Shown here: piece after piece, positions 21,501 to 62,956 of the stretch | Layout: every line of letters begins with the position of its first letter | Position numbering within the stretch: position 1 is the stretch's first letter | Source: Drosophila pseudoobscura | Taxonomy: Eukaryota; Arthropoda; Insecta; Diptera; Drosophilidae | Length of the DNA stretch: 64,000 nucleotides | Direction of reading: 5' to 3' | Assembly: GCF_009870125.1 (NCBI RefSeq) | Contig: NC_046680.1 | Coordinates: 12,915,501 to 12,979,500, forward strand | Made by a program: the position numbers and the translations under genes | The notes under the pieces: generated by a model | Seen by the model: only the letters and a program-made list of their open reading frames with translations | What the model was told of the DNA's origin: nothing | Databases searched by the model: none

Positions 21501-24500
21501 AGTGCGAAAATCTTGTCTTGTCATGCAATTATAGAGTTTTAATGAAATTTCGTGCACAGTCAGCGAAGGGCCATTAAAAGACACAAACAGACAGGCGGAA
21601 AAACTAGCACGAAAGTCGCCACCTAATTACCCGGGGACACTGCCACCGCCACCGCCACCGCCCCCCCCAACCTCAAAAACAACTGGAAAAGTAGAGAAAT
21701 AAACCCAAATGGTTGAGTTAATTGCATTGCCAATGATGCGGCAAAATCATTTTGACTCGATGCCGCAATGATGGCCAAAGCCCATTAAGCCATTAGGGGC
21801 TCTTAAATTGTCATTAACGGAGGCACATACAAATCCAATAAGCGGTATTAATGCATGCATACCAATACTGTTTGCCACGTTTCGACTGCCACTGCCAAAG
21901 TTGTAAGCCATAATTGGTACATAATTCGCATTGAACTGCCAAGGACATTCCCCCCATTTGTTGGTGGCTGAAGTCTCATGAAATCTTTAATGCTAAGAAA
22001 ACTCTTCTGCCATTGCGAGTCCGCTCTAAAGTTTAAGAAGAGTATAAAAGAAATTTGAATAGGCACTCCAACTCTGGCCCGAAGTCCAAGGGAGCTCCTA
22101 ACCTGGCAAAAGTACGCAATAAGTACTCCAAAGCTTGTAAAAAACGAAGAATAAGTGCAGAAAGAAACAGGTCTGACCCGAATGAAAGGATGCAGAAGCA
22201 ATCCAAATACCAAATAAAACTTTAATTTCCTGCTTGCACAACATAATGCCATCCACGGAGAGTGTCAGAGGAGGGGCTGGAACACTGACAGAGAGAGCCA
22301 GAGCTGGGGGACAAATTTAAAAGCCAAGGCACAGCTGACACGTCGATCCAATATTGTAAATCTCCATTGATCCCCGTGGAGCTGTTGCCGGTTGTTCAAT
22401 TAAAACGCTCCCGGCGGCTGCCCTCAAAGCGGTCAGAGAGCGGTCCCGGAGTCCATGTCAAGCTCTGCCACCTCCGGTTCCACCAGTGCGCACTGCTGTG
22501 GCATGTGGCCGTGGCATGCAAATGACCAGCAGAAAGGTGCAAGGCAAGTACCAGTATGTGGCAAATATGTTAAGTGGCACCAGGAGAGGGAGAGAGAGAG
22601 AGAGAGAGAGAGTACTACAATTTGCATGCCCTGTGAAGCACTCAGCTGCTCCCACAGCTTCGTATGGGAATTTCTTCTGAAAAGAAAGGAAAACAATTTA
22701 TATCATACATATATGAGCTCACCTTTGAACTTTACGAGGCGAAAGTATTTTTAATTAAAGCCAACAAGCAGCCAGCCAAGCCAAGCAGATGAAGCAATTG
22801 AACGAATGAATGTGTATGTACGCACACACACACACAACGACTACTAGTTGTGGACCATAAATGCTTCAACTGGCCATTTAGCCCTGGCAATGGCTACGCC
22901 ATGCCGTGCCGTGCCGTGAGCTCGGACCCGGGGATAAGCGCAGAGGGCAGCCGGGCAGCCGGGCAGCAGGAGAGCAGTAGAGCAAGTGCAAATAATATTA
23001 TGGCCAACTGCACGACACACCGCATCGCACCCATTCCAGGCACAAATAAGTTCCGGCCACTGGCAGGACAAACTCTGGACAGGACCGTAAACAGCATTAA
23101 GTAACCGCAAGCAAGCAGCATCCAACAGCCCGCCACCCCCGCACGCAAGCACACACATGGCTCTAAGCGTTAAGGGTACGTGCGCGTATGTGTGTGAGAC
23201 TGTATCAATTGCTGTCGTTGCCGTTGTAGAAACTGTAATTGCCCTGGCTGGGAAGGCAGCTGAGGCTGGGCGGCCTCCCTCTGAGCGCCTCTGTACTCCG
23301 TCATATGGCCCTGTCATTGACAAGCTCAATAATAGCCATCGACCGCAGCATCTGGTCTACGCCGCCCGGTCGGAGGTCCATTGTGGTCTGAAGAATTTTC
23401 CGCATTGACTTTTCATCTTTGCATTGATTTTCTGGCACATCCTAATCGAATACCTTGAGCCTGCGCTTCCTTAGCTCCATGTTTAGCCCCGTCCACAGTA
23501 ACGACTCCAACTGCAAACAAATCTGCATAGAACTGCGGGGAGTGTTGTAGGAGTGTTGCGAGAAGCAGAAATTTGCTTAACGCAGGCATTCATCCATTGA
23601 TATGCATGCACATACCCATTCAAGTTTGGGCGAGGAAATCCTTTGGCTGGGGCTGCTGCCAAACCCTTATCACTTGGCCAGGCACTCGGGGAACACGCCA
23701 GCCGCAAGGCGAAGGTCCTGGCAGATGCCTTAGGAACTGCTTGCCATGCATATCCTCGAACCCGTTCCTCAGTCTTTGGCCAACTGCATCTACTTAGCAT
23801 AATTTGTTGCCTTGTTCCTGTCTACATTGTCTACTCATGGAGTTGGGGCGGTCTGTACTGTCAAGGGCCCGAGTGGCAGTACTGTCTGTTGGTCTAGACA
23901 AGACAATGTCTGCATACAAAGATTCTATTTTGAGGAGGCGCGTAACAGACAATCAACGCTTAGTTTCGCCTCTTTCCCATAAACATTTTCATCAAAGAGC
24001 GGAGGTAATGAACTCTCTATGGCATCATTAAATGTTTTCATTAAATTCCTATTTTAATCAGTTCCGTTTTACCCAAGGAAACGTCTTAGCCCATTCAAAT
24101 TCAAAAGTAGCGCCAACCCTTAAACGACTTGGAACTTAACAACACTTTTGGTTTTCCAACACAGGTCAAGCTTAACAGCAGTGCTATCGGAATTCCTTTA
24201 ACAGAAGCTTTCGGCTATCGATTCTGTTGTCTTCCTGTTAAAACTCATGAAAATAAAGCAAAATAATTGTTTAATTAAAGTGCGCAACAAATGCAGCAGT
24301 TTTAAAGTGGCAGCCGTTTTGCTTGGAGTATTTTTCTTCAGCAATCCTACTAACGTCAATTTGTTTTTGTGGTCGAATTATTGTTAAACACAGGCAAGGC
24401 ATTTCATTTGTTGGTACTTCAGCTGTTTCCGAAAAGTATTGTTTTAAACGACGGTGTGGCATTTTATTATATTCCATTTCAAACGCTTTCTCAAAGCATA

Positions 24501-24536
24501 GTGGGCGTAGAAGAACCTGGAAAAGCATTTGCAGCC
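18575..24536. other. hig upstream region, no protein gene found
   Basis: About 6 kb between the hig start codon and Tsen15. It must contain the hig 5' UTR and promoter, but I cannot place the transcription start. A 200-codon open frame on the minus strand (18890-19492) has no recognisable domain and lies where 5' UTR is expected. Simple repeats include a GA run at 22590-22612 and a short CA run near 22823. I see no tRNA, transposon ends or other gene. Confidence 0.5.
22590..22612. repeat. (GA)n microsatellite
   Basis: An uninterrupted GA run of about 11 units in the hig upstream region. Confidence 0.85.
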
Positions 24537-25041
24537 ATGGTGAGCGGCTCTCAGGTCGATGCATTAGCCTCCCTCCTGTACTCTCAATTTTTCATTGCAG
24601 CTTCAGCTGAGAGATTTTCAGAATGTATGTCCCGATGATTTGACAGCGGCCCTGGCTCTTCAGGTTTACAACGACTTAAAAAGGGGTAAATCAATCAATC
24701 AAATATGCTATTAAGGATCATTATAAAGCCTTTTTTCTTAGATGAGCGCTGCGGCCACCTGCAGCCGCACTACGATGATGATTTGAAGGTGTTCTACTTG
24801 CGGAAAGAGGACACACAGGCTGCTTACATACCCTTGCTCCATACGAAGGGCATTCATTTCAGCCTGGTTGAGGCAATGCAAGACAAATTTGGAAAAAAGT
24901 GAGCATTGGTTTAAATTATTGTTCTTTTTTTGTTTATTTTCCTTGTTCTTTTTCAGCAACATATTTTTGGCCATCGTGGATAATACAGGCAACATTTTGT
25001 ATTACCAGGTGACCGAAGGATTCAGTGAAAAGAAGTTCTAA
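24537..25041 (+). CDS. Tsen15: tRNA-splicing endonuclease subunit Sen15-like
   Basis: Four exons join in frame (24537-24539, 24601-24685, 24742-24898, 24957-25041) to give about 110 aa; introns are 56-61 bp and GT-AG. The C-terminal half, with F-L-A-I-V-D-N-T-G-N-I-L-Y-Y-Q-V-T-E-G-F, closely resembles the end of human TSEN15 (LAIV...IVYYKLTDGF), and the helix L-A-L-Q-V-Y-N-D-L matches its YVAFLVYLDL segment. Sen15 is a non-catalytic subunit that pairs with Sen34 in the tRNA-intron endonuclease. The start Met is alone on exon 1, directly before the donor; the upstream frame is open but has no ATG. It is convergent with Pkn. ATTAAA at 25145-25150 may be its polyadenylation signal. Confidence 0.75.
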
Positions 25042-26676
25042 AGGTGCTTGATGTTTAATTTATAGAAAACGCTGTCCCTAATATTTTAAGATTATGTGTA
25101 TTTATTTAGTCAATTGTTTACAGACTGTCAAATCCTTGTGAAGCATTAAAAACCCAATTTCAAACTTGTTTGATGACTCAAAACTGCATTTATTCAATAG
25201 CGATAGATACATTTATTCAAAAATCATATCATAGTTGCATAAATAAGAGGATACACGCACAACTTGGCAGCTAAAGGGAATGGGGGGACATTTTTGTTGG
25301 TGATGAATCGATATTCCAGGCCGCAAGTTGCCGTTGTAATTATAATCATAATCATAATCGTAATGACAATAGATCTGCTTGGTTGTATATTGTTCTGCAT
25401 GAGGGGTGCAGTGCACGATCGTTATCATAATCGTATTTATCAATAATTATCTTCACATAATGATAGCTTAGCCTACGCTTCCATAATTGATTATTACAAA
25501 CTTAAATACAATTTAAAAATTAAATTACAAATAGCATAGATCTTAAGTGAAACAACAATCCGATCGCATGCCACATGTCTCTGGCAACGAGGGGCAGACT
25601 CTCTCCGAACGGCATTATGTTTTTTCCTGTTAAAGCGTACCGTTCCGTTCCATTCTCTATTTCTCTCGTGGGCATACAAGCGAATCGTTTGAAATCCATA
25701 TATCATTGAATTAAAATGCTCAAAGCAATACAGTTTTTTGTATAATAATAATAAATAACAAATGTAGGCGTTGTGTGTGAATTAAAAAATAATAAAATGT
25801 AGCTTTAAAATATAACACAACTCGGGCACACAATTGGCTGACACGAGTTGATTTGAAAACGCAAAGAAATTTACAGGGGTTACACTTTAAAACTGTAAGT
25901 ATTATCTCTCAATTTCTAACTTTCTCTCCTTCGTTCTTTATCTAAAAATATGTTTAGAGGATGAGCTCTTTTATCAAGACATTTTCCTGGGATGTGTGCA
26001 TGCAATATATGTATAAAATATATGTATCCGTGAATTTGTTCTTGTATGTGGTTTATGAAAATATGTTGCTACGCTCCGTTCCGCTTTGATCCGATCCGAT
26101 ACGATCTGATCTGATCTCCTACTGGTGGCGCTTGTAAAATAGCTGTGTGTATACATAATTTTCATCTCTAAAATCTATTTGGAACCTGGCTCACAATAAA
26201 TCTGTCCAAAATCTACAACGTTGCGTATAAGGCCTTCCTAGGGTTCGTCAGACTATTCAATATATTCTCGTTCTCGCGTTAGGAAATTAAAAGATGCATG
26301 CTATGCAATATGGTTCATGCTGATGGAGGGGAAGGGTATTGTATTGTTTTGGATTGGATTGAAAGCGATCCGGCTCTGCTCCTGATTGATGATCGAAAAA
26401 TGCGCTTGTTGTGCCCTCAAAGAGGACGTCTTCTAGTGGATTTTGTTAATGCTTGTTTCGGTGAGCAAGTGAGCAACACTCCAGTGATTAGATATAATAT
26501 ATGTCCTGTATGGGTATTATCTGGAGGCGTTCCTGTTTAAATATTTAACTCACATTCACTTAAGCTAACAATAATTCATACACATTTAAAAGCAGAGGGC
26601 GAGGGTTAGAACGATCGGGCTAGGCCCTTGGTGAGCCCATAAGACTAACTGGACACGGGGGGCGTGTTGCGGGACA
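25042..26676. other. Convergent 3' UTRs of Tsen15 (+) and Pkn (-)
   Basis: AT-rich DNA with no credible open frame. Minus-strand AATAAA signals (TTTATT at 25189-25194 and 25212-25217) could end Pkn transcripts, giving a 3' UTR of about 1.4 kb that stops shortly after the Tsen15 ATTAAA at 25145. The assignment is by signal and orientation only. Confidence 0.5.
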
Positions 26677-57017
<30,341 letters not shown>

Positions 57018-58561
57018 GGTTTATGTAGTTACACGTTGAATCACTCGATGCCCTTGTTGCTTTCGTTGTTGTTATAGTTGTTTAGTTGTTTTTGCTATTT
57101 CCTTAGTTGTCAGTTTATATATGTATGTATATTTTTGGCTATTAAGTGGCGCCGCACAGAAACACTCACGCGTCCGCGTATTCCGTTCGTTTTCGTGTTT
57201 GCTCTTTTGTTTACCTTTCTTTGAACAAATAAAACATATAAGTACATATGTATATGTATGATACCGTTGTATGTATTTGGACTGTTTAACACTTAAACAT
57301 TAACACCTGATGCGCGCGCCCCAGCTCTCCCTTTTATTCGATTCCCCCCTCTGCCTACCGATACACCGCAAGCAATGAATAGATTTCGGTTGTTTGCTAG
57401 GGAAGGGGGATAGCAACTCACGCACACACCGCCAACAAGTGGCCGGTTCCATAGGTGTGAGTGGGTACGCGCGATTGTATTCGTGCCAGCGGATGAGCCC
57501 GTGAGAGGGATAGGGAGAGTGGAAGAGGCAGAAGAAGAGAGAACAAGCGTCATTTACAATTGTTGCTTTTGCGGGAACAAAGAGCTGCTTCTGCTTCTGC
57601 CGCTGAAGCTGTCTCTGTCTCGGTCGCTTCCTCTACCTCTGCTGCCCATCCACGTTGCAGCTTATTTGCGGCTACAAATTATGCATATTTCCAAAGAATG
57701 TGCTTAGGGAATCTGCAGCTGGATTAATTAGCTTCAATTGAAAACTGGGCTCTGGTTCCGCTCCCGATTAAAACAGTAAGTGGCTGGTGGCTGCCGCTGC
57801 AATCGGTTTATAAATAACAGATCTCAGGGGAGGGGGCAGGCGCGGCACTGACGGCACGGAACAATAAGGTGAGGCATTCCGATCGACAGCCGAATATTGC
57901 TTCATTGATCGAGAATACCCCACCCCATATCAATACACCTTGCTACGCATGAGACAGCCGCAACTGGCGCAAAAAAAAAGTGGATCGCACATCTAAAAAA
58001 GGGGGAACAGCCTCGCCTCTCTCCCCACACAGCACACGGATGCACCTTGAAACAGCAGCACGGCCAAGATTGTTTCAACAAAAGTTTCAGCGCACCGAAA
58101 ACACTCACAAACACACGCACGCACTCACAACTATCTACATGTACGGTATCTTCATCATCTTTTATCTTTTATACATATTTCGTGTTATCTCGCTCACAAA
58201 AATTCTCCTCTTTTCTTTTCTTGCGTCTGTGTTGTGTACGGAAAGTGGAAAGGAGGCAAGGAATGCAGAATATGAGGAGTGGGGAACGTACACCGCGTTT
58301 CAAAACATAGCGCATGCGTCGGATAGCAGGTCCTTTACCATGTGCATTTAACTAAAACACCGATTTTTATTTATTTTTATTATTTTTAAGCGAAAATTTC
58401 GTGCGACCACCGATATATCACATATCTACACAACAACACATTTCTACACAACAACACCTTTGCTACACGCTTGCTACATAATGGAAGGAAAAAGAGGGTA
58501 TGGGCAACAGTCGTAACGGCCCAGAAAATGAAACGCATGCATGGTAAAATCCACCCCATTT

Positions 58562-58615
58562 GCTCAATATACCTTTAAGACAGAAATTAGATTTTTTCTC
58601 CAAGGTATATTGAGC
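58562..58615. repeat. Inverted repeat, 14-bp arms with 26-bp spacer
   Basis: GCTCAATATACCTT at 58562-58575 is the exact reverse complement of AAGGTATATTGAGC at 58602-58615. The arms share the ATATACC core with the motif at 58748. Confidence 0.75.
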
Positions 58616-58747
58616 TCATACGCGAGTGAGGTTCGTACGAACCTTGCAATTTGCTTTGCCTTTTTTGCCTGTTGTCCATACCTCTTTCTATAGCCCATTT
58701 AAAATTACGACTCATTTTTTCGTTGGATTATGAGCGTCTGCACTCAG

Positions 58748-58759
58748 AAATATACCGAA
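58748..58759. promoter_or_regulatory. Match to Drosophila core-promoter motif 6
   Basis: AAATATACCGAA is an exact match to the reverse complement of the Ohler core-promoter motif 6 (KTYRGTATWTTT), immediately followed by a second AAATATACC. It may mark a transcription start, but which gene it would serve (Pkn long 5' UTR or an unannotated transcript) is not clear. Confidence 0.4.
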
Positions 58760-59182
58760 ATATACCTTATTTTCAAATGAGTACTAAAACAGAAATATTT
58801 TAGATCATTATTTTCTTAGTTACAATAATATAAAAAAGGATTATTCTTTATATAATATAATTGTCTTTAGATAACATAAAGCAGATATTCGTTTACCCTA
58901 ATCATCGTTCACTGTTAGACTCCATTTTGCAAAAGCATTTCTTTTTCGGGTTTAGATTGTCGTACAAATAATAGATTTTAAAAAGTTGTATTCGTAAATC
59001 TATTTCTTATATTGGTTTTAAGAAGCGTTTCTACCGACGCCCTCTATGCGCTTTATATCAGAATGTGACCTACGAGTCGCTATATTTCTAATACTTTTAA
59101 AGCCGTCAATCTTAAATTTATTTGTTTTTACAGACGGTACTGCCCGCATATAATATAACATACTAATAATAGGAGCTAAAAT

Positions 59183-60243
59183 CTAAGCCGCTGGCTTCTT
59201 GGGTAGAGAGCCGAAAGCAGATATGACCGTGCCCTTGGTGCCAGTCACTGTGGTGGTGAGAGCAGGCAGGGTTTGCTTAACGCTGGATGATGAGGCCGGT
59301 TGATCCCACTTGGATTTGCTACAAAAGATGTGGTTTAAATAAAAAAGAACTTCTCCCATACTTCATAACCTACCGCTTCTTGGCCTCCTCCTCCACCTTG
59401 CGTGCAAGCGCCGTGGCCTGCTCTACCTTGTCCACCTCCTTGCGATCCTTCTGCCGCTTCACCATCTCCGTTTTCTGCACGGCCGATAGGGCCTCGTAGT
59501 AAGACTCCTCGCCCCACCGCAGTGGATCGTAGATCTCCGGCGGATAGTTGGTGCCGAACTCATTGATGTCGCAGAAGCTTATCAGCTTGTCGTAAATGCT
59601 GGGATTGCGGAACTCCTTGCGGTCCTGAATGACCCGATTCATGTCCATGTTGGTCTGCCGCATTTTCGTGTACATTTTGGTTATTTTGGACACCAGCTCT
59701 GGTGACGGCTTCCCCTTGGGCTCTGGCGGAAGCTGGAACTTGTATTTGGCGTATTTTGGGTCCTTCTCATAGCTCTCCGCCGTGCGTTCATCGGGCTGGT
59801 AGACATTCGAGTCGTCGTCCACCTCCATGGGTGTTCCCTCGGCTTCTCCCTCGACCTTGGCGCTGTTCGTGGCCTTGGCACCATCGCTGTCCCCACCAGA
59901 GTTATCGCTGTCGCTGCTGGACTCCTCCTCGCTAGGCTCGTGGGCGCGATCTTCCTCCTCGTCGGAGATGAGTGTGTCGTCCTGGTAGCTCACCAGGCGC
60001 CGCACTTTCTTGGCCCGCTTCGTCTTCTTCTTGGACTTTTTGGGCCGCGGCTCCTCCTTGACAGGCGTGGGCGATGGACGCTTTGGTATGATCACCTGGC
60101 AGTGGAAAGTGTTTAAATCTTGGAAAGTAAATCATATGATTGTTACTCACCTGGGACGCTGTCGAATTTTGGGAATCCGGACTGGCATCGCCTTCGTTCT
60201 CGGAGTCCGTGTACTGTGCGGTCAAACTGGCCAGAGCGGCCAT
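59183..60243 (-). CDS. SAP30BP: SAP30-binding protein (HCNGP/SAP30BP) homologue
   Basis: Three exons join in frame (60243-60151, 60095-59374, 59318-59183) for 316 aa, near the 308 aa of human SAP30BP. The start M-A-A-L-A-S-L-T-A-Q-Y-T-D-S-E-N-E-G-D matches the family's acidic N-terminus. A basic K-K-S-K-K-K-T-K-R-A-K-K nuclear-localisation-like block follows, then acidic Ser/Glu/Asp stretches, then the conserved HCNGP domain (about 140-240) with N-R-V-I-Q-D-R-K-E-F-R-N-P-S-I-Y-D-K-L and Y-P-P-E-I-Y-D-P. The human protein binds the SAP30 co-repressor and also promotes splicing of short introns, so it acts in the nucleus. It is divergent from Cog6 with 227 bp between start codons. Confidence 0.9.
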
Positions 60244-60470
60244 TTTTGCGGGATTAGAGTACTTGGTTCTGCCGGATTTATAGTTTTATCTTAACAATTT
60301 TGGGTAAAAGCGCGTAAATTTCTTTATTTTCCGTCTCAAGCCAGGGCTGAACAAACCCGATATTAGTATTTCTTAGTGCTACCCTGGTCTCACTCCATAG
60401 GGATGGCAAAGCAGCGATAACAGAAGAAATCGAACTCGTCAACAAATTTGTATGGAATATAATAATAAAA
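60244..60470. promoter_or_regulatory. Bidirectional promoter between SAP30BP-like and Cog6
   Basis: Only 227 bp separate the divergent start codons, so both promoters and 5' UTRs must share this space. There is no TATA box in a convincing position; TGGTCTCACTC near 60387 partly resembles Drosophila motif 1 (YGGTCACACTR, two mismatches), typical of housekeeping promoters. Confidence 0.55.
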
Positions 60471-62531
60471 ATGAGCGCCACACAGGATAAAAAGGAGGAT
60501 CAGGACCGCATTCAGAGGCGGGTCAATAAGATACTGGAGGCCCGTCTGGAGTCCGATAAGGTGGGTCTAACCGCCAGTCCGAGACAGCGCTTGAATGTGC
60601 GACTTGCCATCAATTCCAGGACACTCTCGATGCTCTCAACGGTCTCTCCAGCTTCTTCAACGAGAACACCCTGCAGAATCGGCGGAATCTCCGCAGCCAG
60701 ATCGAGCATCGCTCCGTAGGAATCAATGAAAACTTCCTGAAGGCCTTCCGGGAGGTCAAGCTGTCGCTGGATGCAGTCTGCACAGACTTGGACACCATGG
60801 CCACGTCAGTGCAGACCATGAAGTCCGACCTGGAGACGTCCAAGGCTCTGACCAAGGACCTGATCGAACAGACCAATACAATGCAGCAGGAGCGGGATCG
60901 CCTGGAGGTGCATCAACAAATTGCCCAGGCTTTCTTGGCCCGATTCCAGCTAACGGTGCCGGAGCACCAGCTGCTCTACGGCAGCGCCAAGGATGCTCCG
61001 ATTGTGGCCGACTTTTTCAGAGTTCTGGATCGGGTGCAATCCATACATTCCGACTGCCGGTTGCTGATGCAGTGCGGCTACCAGACCGCGGCCCTGGACA
61101 TCATGGAGGAGATGACCCTGCATCAGGAGGGGGCGCTTGAGCGGCTCTACCGCTGGACGCAGAACCACTGCCGGAACCTGGAGAACAACGAAATCGGCCC
61201 CCTTATTGTCGAGGCCATGCGCCGGCTCCAGGATCGTCCTGTGCTCTTCAAGTGGGTTTTTTAATGGAGTTCCTTCAGATTCGATATAAAAGTAATCTCT
61301 TTTAGATATGTGATTGATGAGTACGCCATTGCCAGGCGCGCTGTCCTGGTCCGGCTGTTCATCGAGGCCTTGACGGAGGGCGGACACGGCGGCAATCCCA
61401 AGCCCATTGAGATGCACGCCCACGATCCCAAGCGATACATTGGGGACATGTTCGCCTGGCTGCACCAGAGCATTCCCTACGAAAAGGAGAACCTCACGAT
61501 TCTCTTCAAGAAGTGCGACAAGCAGGGTGAGCACGAGGACACAAGAAACCATAACCATTTCCATTCTGATGTATGGCTTCTCCTCAGACATTTCGGACCA
61601 GCTGCAGGCTGCCCTGGGCTACATAGCTGATGGAGTTCAACATCCGTTGAAGGTGCGCGTGGAGACCATCCTCAACTCGGAGAAGGACACCATCGTACTG
61701 TTCACGCTCTCCAATCTGCTGCGCTTCTACCAGCAGATCATGAAGCAGGTGGTGCAGGGCGGCAGCCTTGAGGAGTGCCTGGTGGATCTGCAGAAGAGCA
61801 GCGAGCAAATCTATCTGCATTCCCTGGCCACTCAGGTGCGCAGTGTGCTTCAGCGTCCATCTGGCTCCAGTATGGCTCTGGAGCCGCCGCAGCGGGACTT
61901 GGTGCCACCGCCGAGCGTGTCCCGTTTGCTCAATATGCTAAAGGAGATCCTGTCGGTGGCTACGATGGTGGATGGTCGCCAGGCGGACATCACCAAGATC
62001 GTGAGCTGTGTGATCGATCCCCTGCTGCAGTCCGTGCAGGAGAGTGCCGCCCACCTGCCCACCGTGGACATGGGCGTGTATCTTCTCAACTGCCTGTACC
62101 ACATGCAGAGCACGCTGGCCGTCTACGAGTACATGGATGAGCGCGTGGAGCGGCTGCAGGGACAGTCGGACGCCCAGCTGGACACGCTCACCTCGGAGCA
62201 GGCCTCCTCGCTGGTGGCCAACCTCAATCTGGGGCCCATCTACACCATTCTGCAGAGCAATCAGTCAAAGATTGAGACCAATCTGCTCAAGATCTTCACG
62301 TCAAAGTTGGACGCCTTCCTGGAGCTGCCCGATGTGCTGCTGCTGCCGCAGGTGCAGCTCATCATGTCCAGCAGCCATCGGGCCACTGTCCAGAAGCGGG
62401 CCTTCAATGTCATCGTGGCCATCTACAAGCAGATCTACGAGCGTGTCCACGATCCGGCCAATGGCTTCGAGCAGCCGGAACAACTGCTCCACAAGACGCC
62501 CGATCAAGTGGCCCACATCCTCACCGCCTAG
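60471..62531 (+). CDS. Cog6: Conserved oligomeric Golgi complex subunit 6
   Basis: Four exons (60471-60560, 60620-61251, 61306-61526, 61588-62531) join in phase for 628 aa, against 657 aa in human COG6. The N-terminal 30 residues are charged (R-I-Q-R-R-V-N-K-I-L-E-A-R-L). The coiled-coil part (about 31-150) and the helical body match COG6, including C-G-Y-Q-T-A-A-L-D-I-M and the D-M-F-A-W-L-H-Q segment near 340. COG6 belongs to lobe B of the COG tether, which acts in retrograde vesicle traffic within the Golgi; in flies Cog mutants affect male meiotic cytokinesis. The ATG at 60471 is the first in frame and is preceded by AAAA. It is convergent with Mad1; AATAAA at 62927-62932 may end its transcript. 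Confidence 0.93.
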
Positions 62532-62956
62532 TGGCCTATTTATTCCTAGTTGTAAAAATCCCCCTATTCTGGCACACAAATATAAGAACATCAGAGTTGT
62601 ATAGTATCGAGCGGTGTTTAATTAATCTTATAGATAATATTGTATCTTATTTAGTCGCATATCTGATGGAATCAATTAAGTATTAGCACACAATTAAAGG
62701 AAATGATACAACTTAGCAAATGAGCACAGATGCCTATGGCGCAGGCTAATCTGAAACTCTGCTTATTTCTTCCACAGACAAATTTAACTCATTTTAATTT
62801 GGCAAATACATTTCCACACCCCTCTTACACTGCCATATAGAATTTATTATCGACAAGTAGTCCAAAGACCATCCCAAGTGGACTAAAATCAAAGGCATAG
62901 GTAAAACTAATTTAACCTAAGAGTTAAATAAAGGCAAAGTATCTAGAGTTCCTCCG
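62532..62956. other. Convergent 3' region of Cog6 and Mad1
   Basis: 425 bp between the two stop codons with no open frame of note. The plus-strand AATAAA (62927-62932) and the minus-strand AATAAA (TTTATT at 62843-62848) are placed so that the two 3' UTRs would overlap by roughly 80-110 nt. Confidence 0.5.

Larger units (their letters stand above)
57018..59182. other. Pkn 5' flank and intergenic DNA
   Basis: No gene found. The region holds the presumed Pkn promoter, a 14-bp inverted repeat (58562-58575 and 58602-58615) and a core-promoter-like motif at 58748-58759. Close to the SAP30BP-like gene, a minus-strand AATAAA (TTTATT at 59117-59122) lies about 60 nt after that gene's stop codon. Confidence 0.5.

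Noticed and set aside
61407..62531. Alternative Cog6 model beginning at ATG 61407
   Set aside because: This frame reads unrelated sequence until the 61588 junction; the four-exon model from 60471 gives a full-length COG6.
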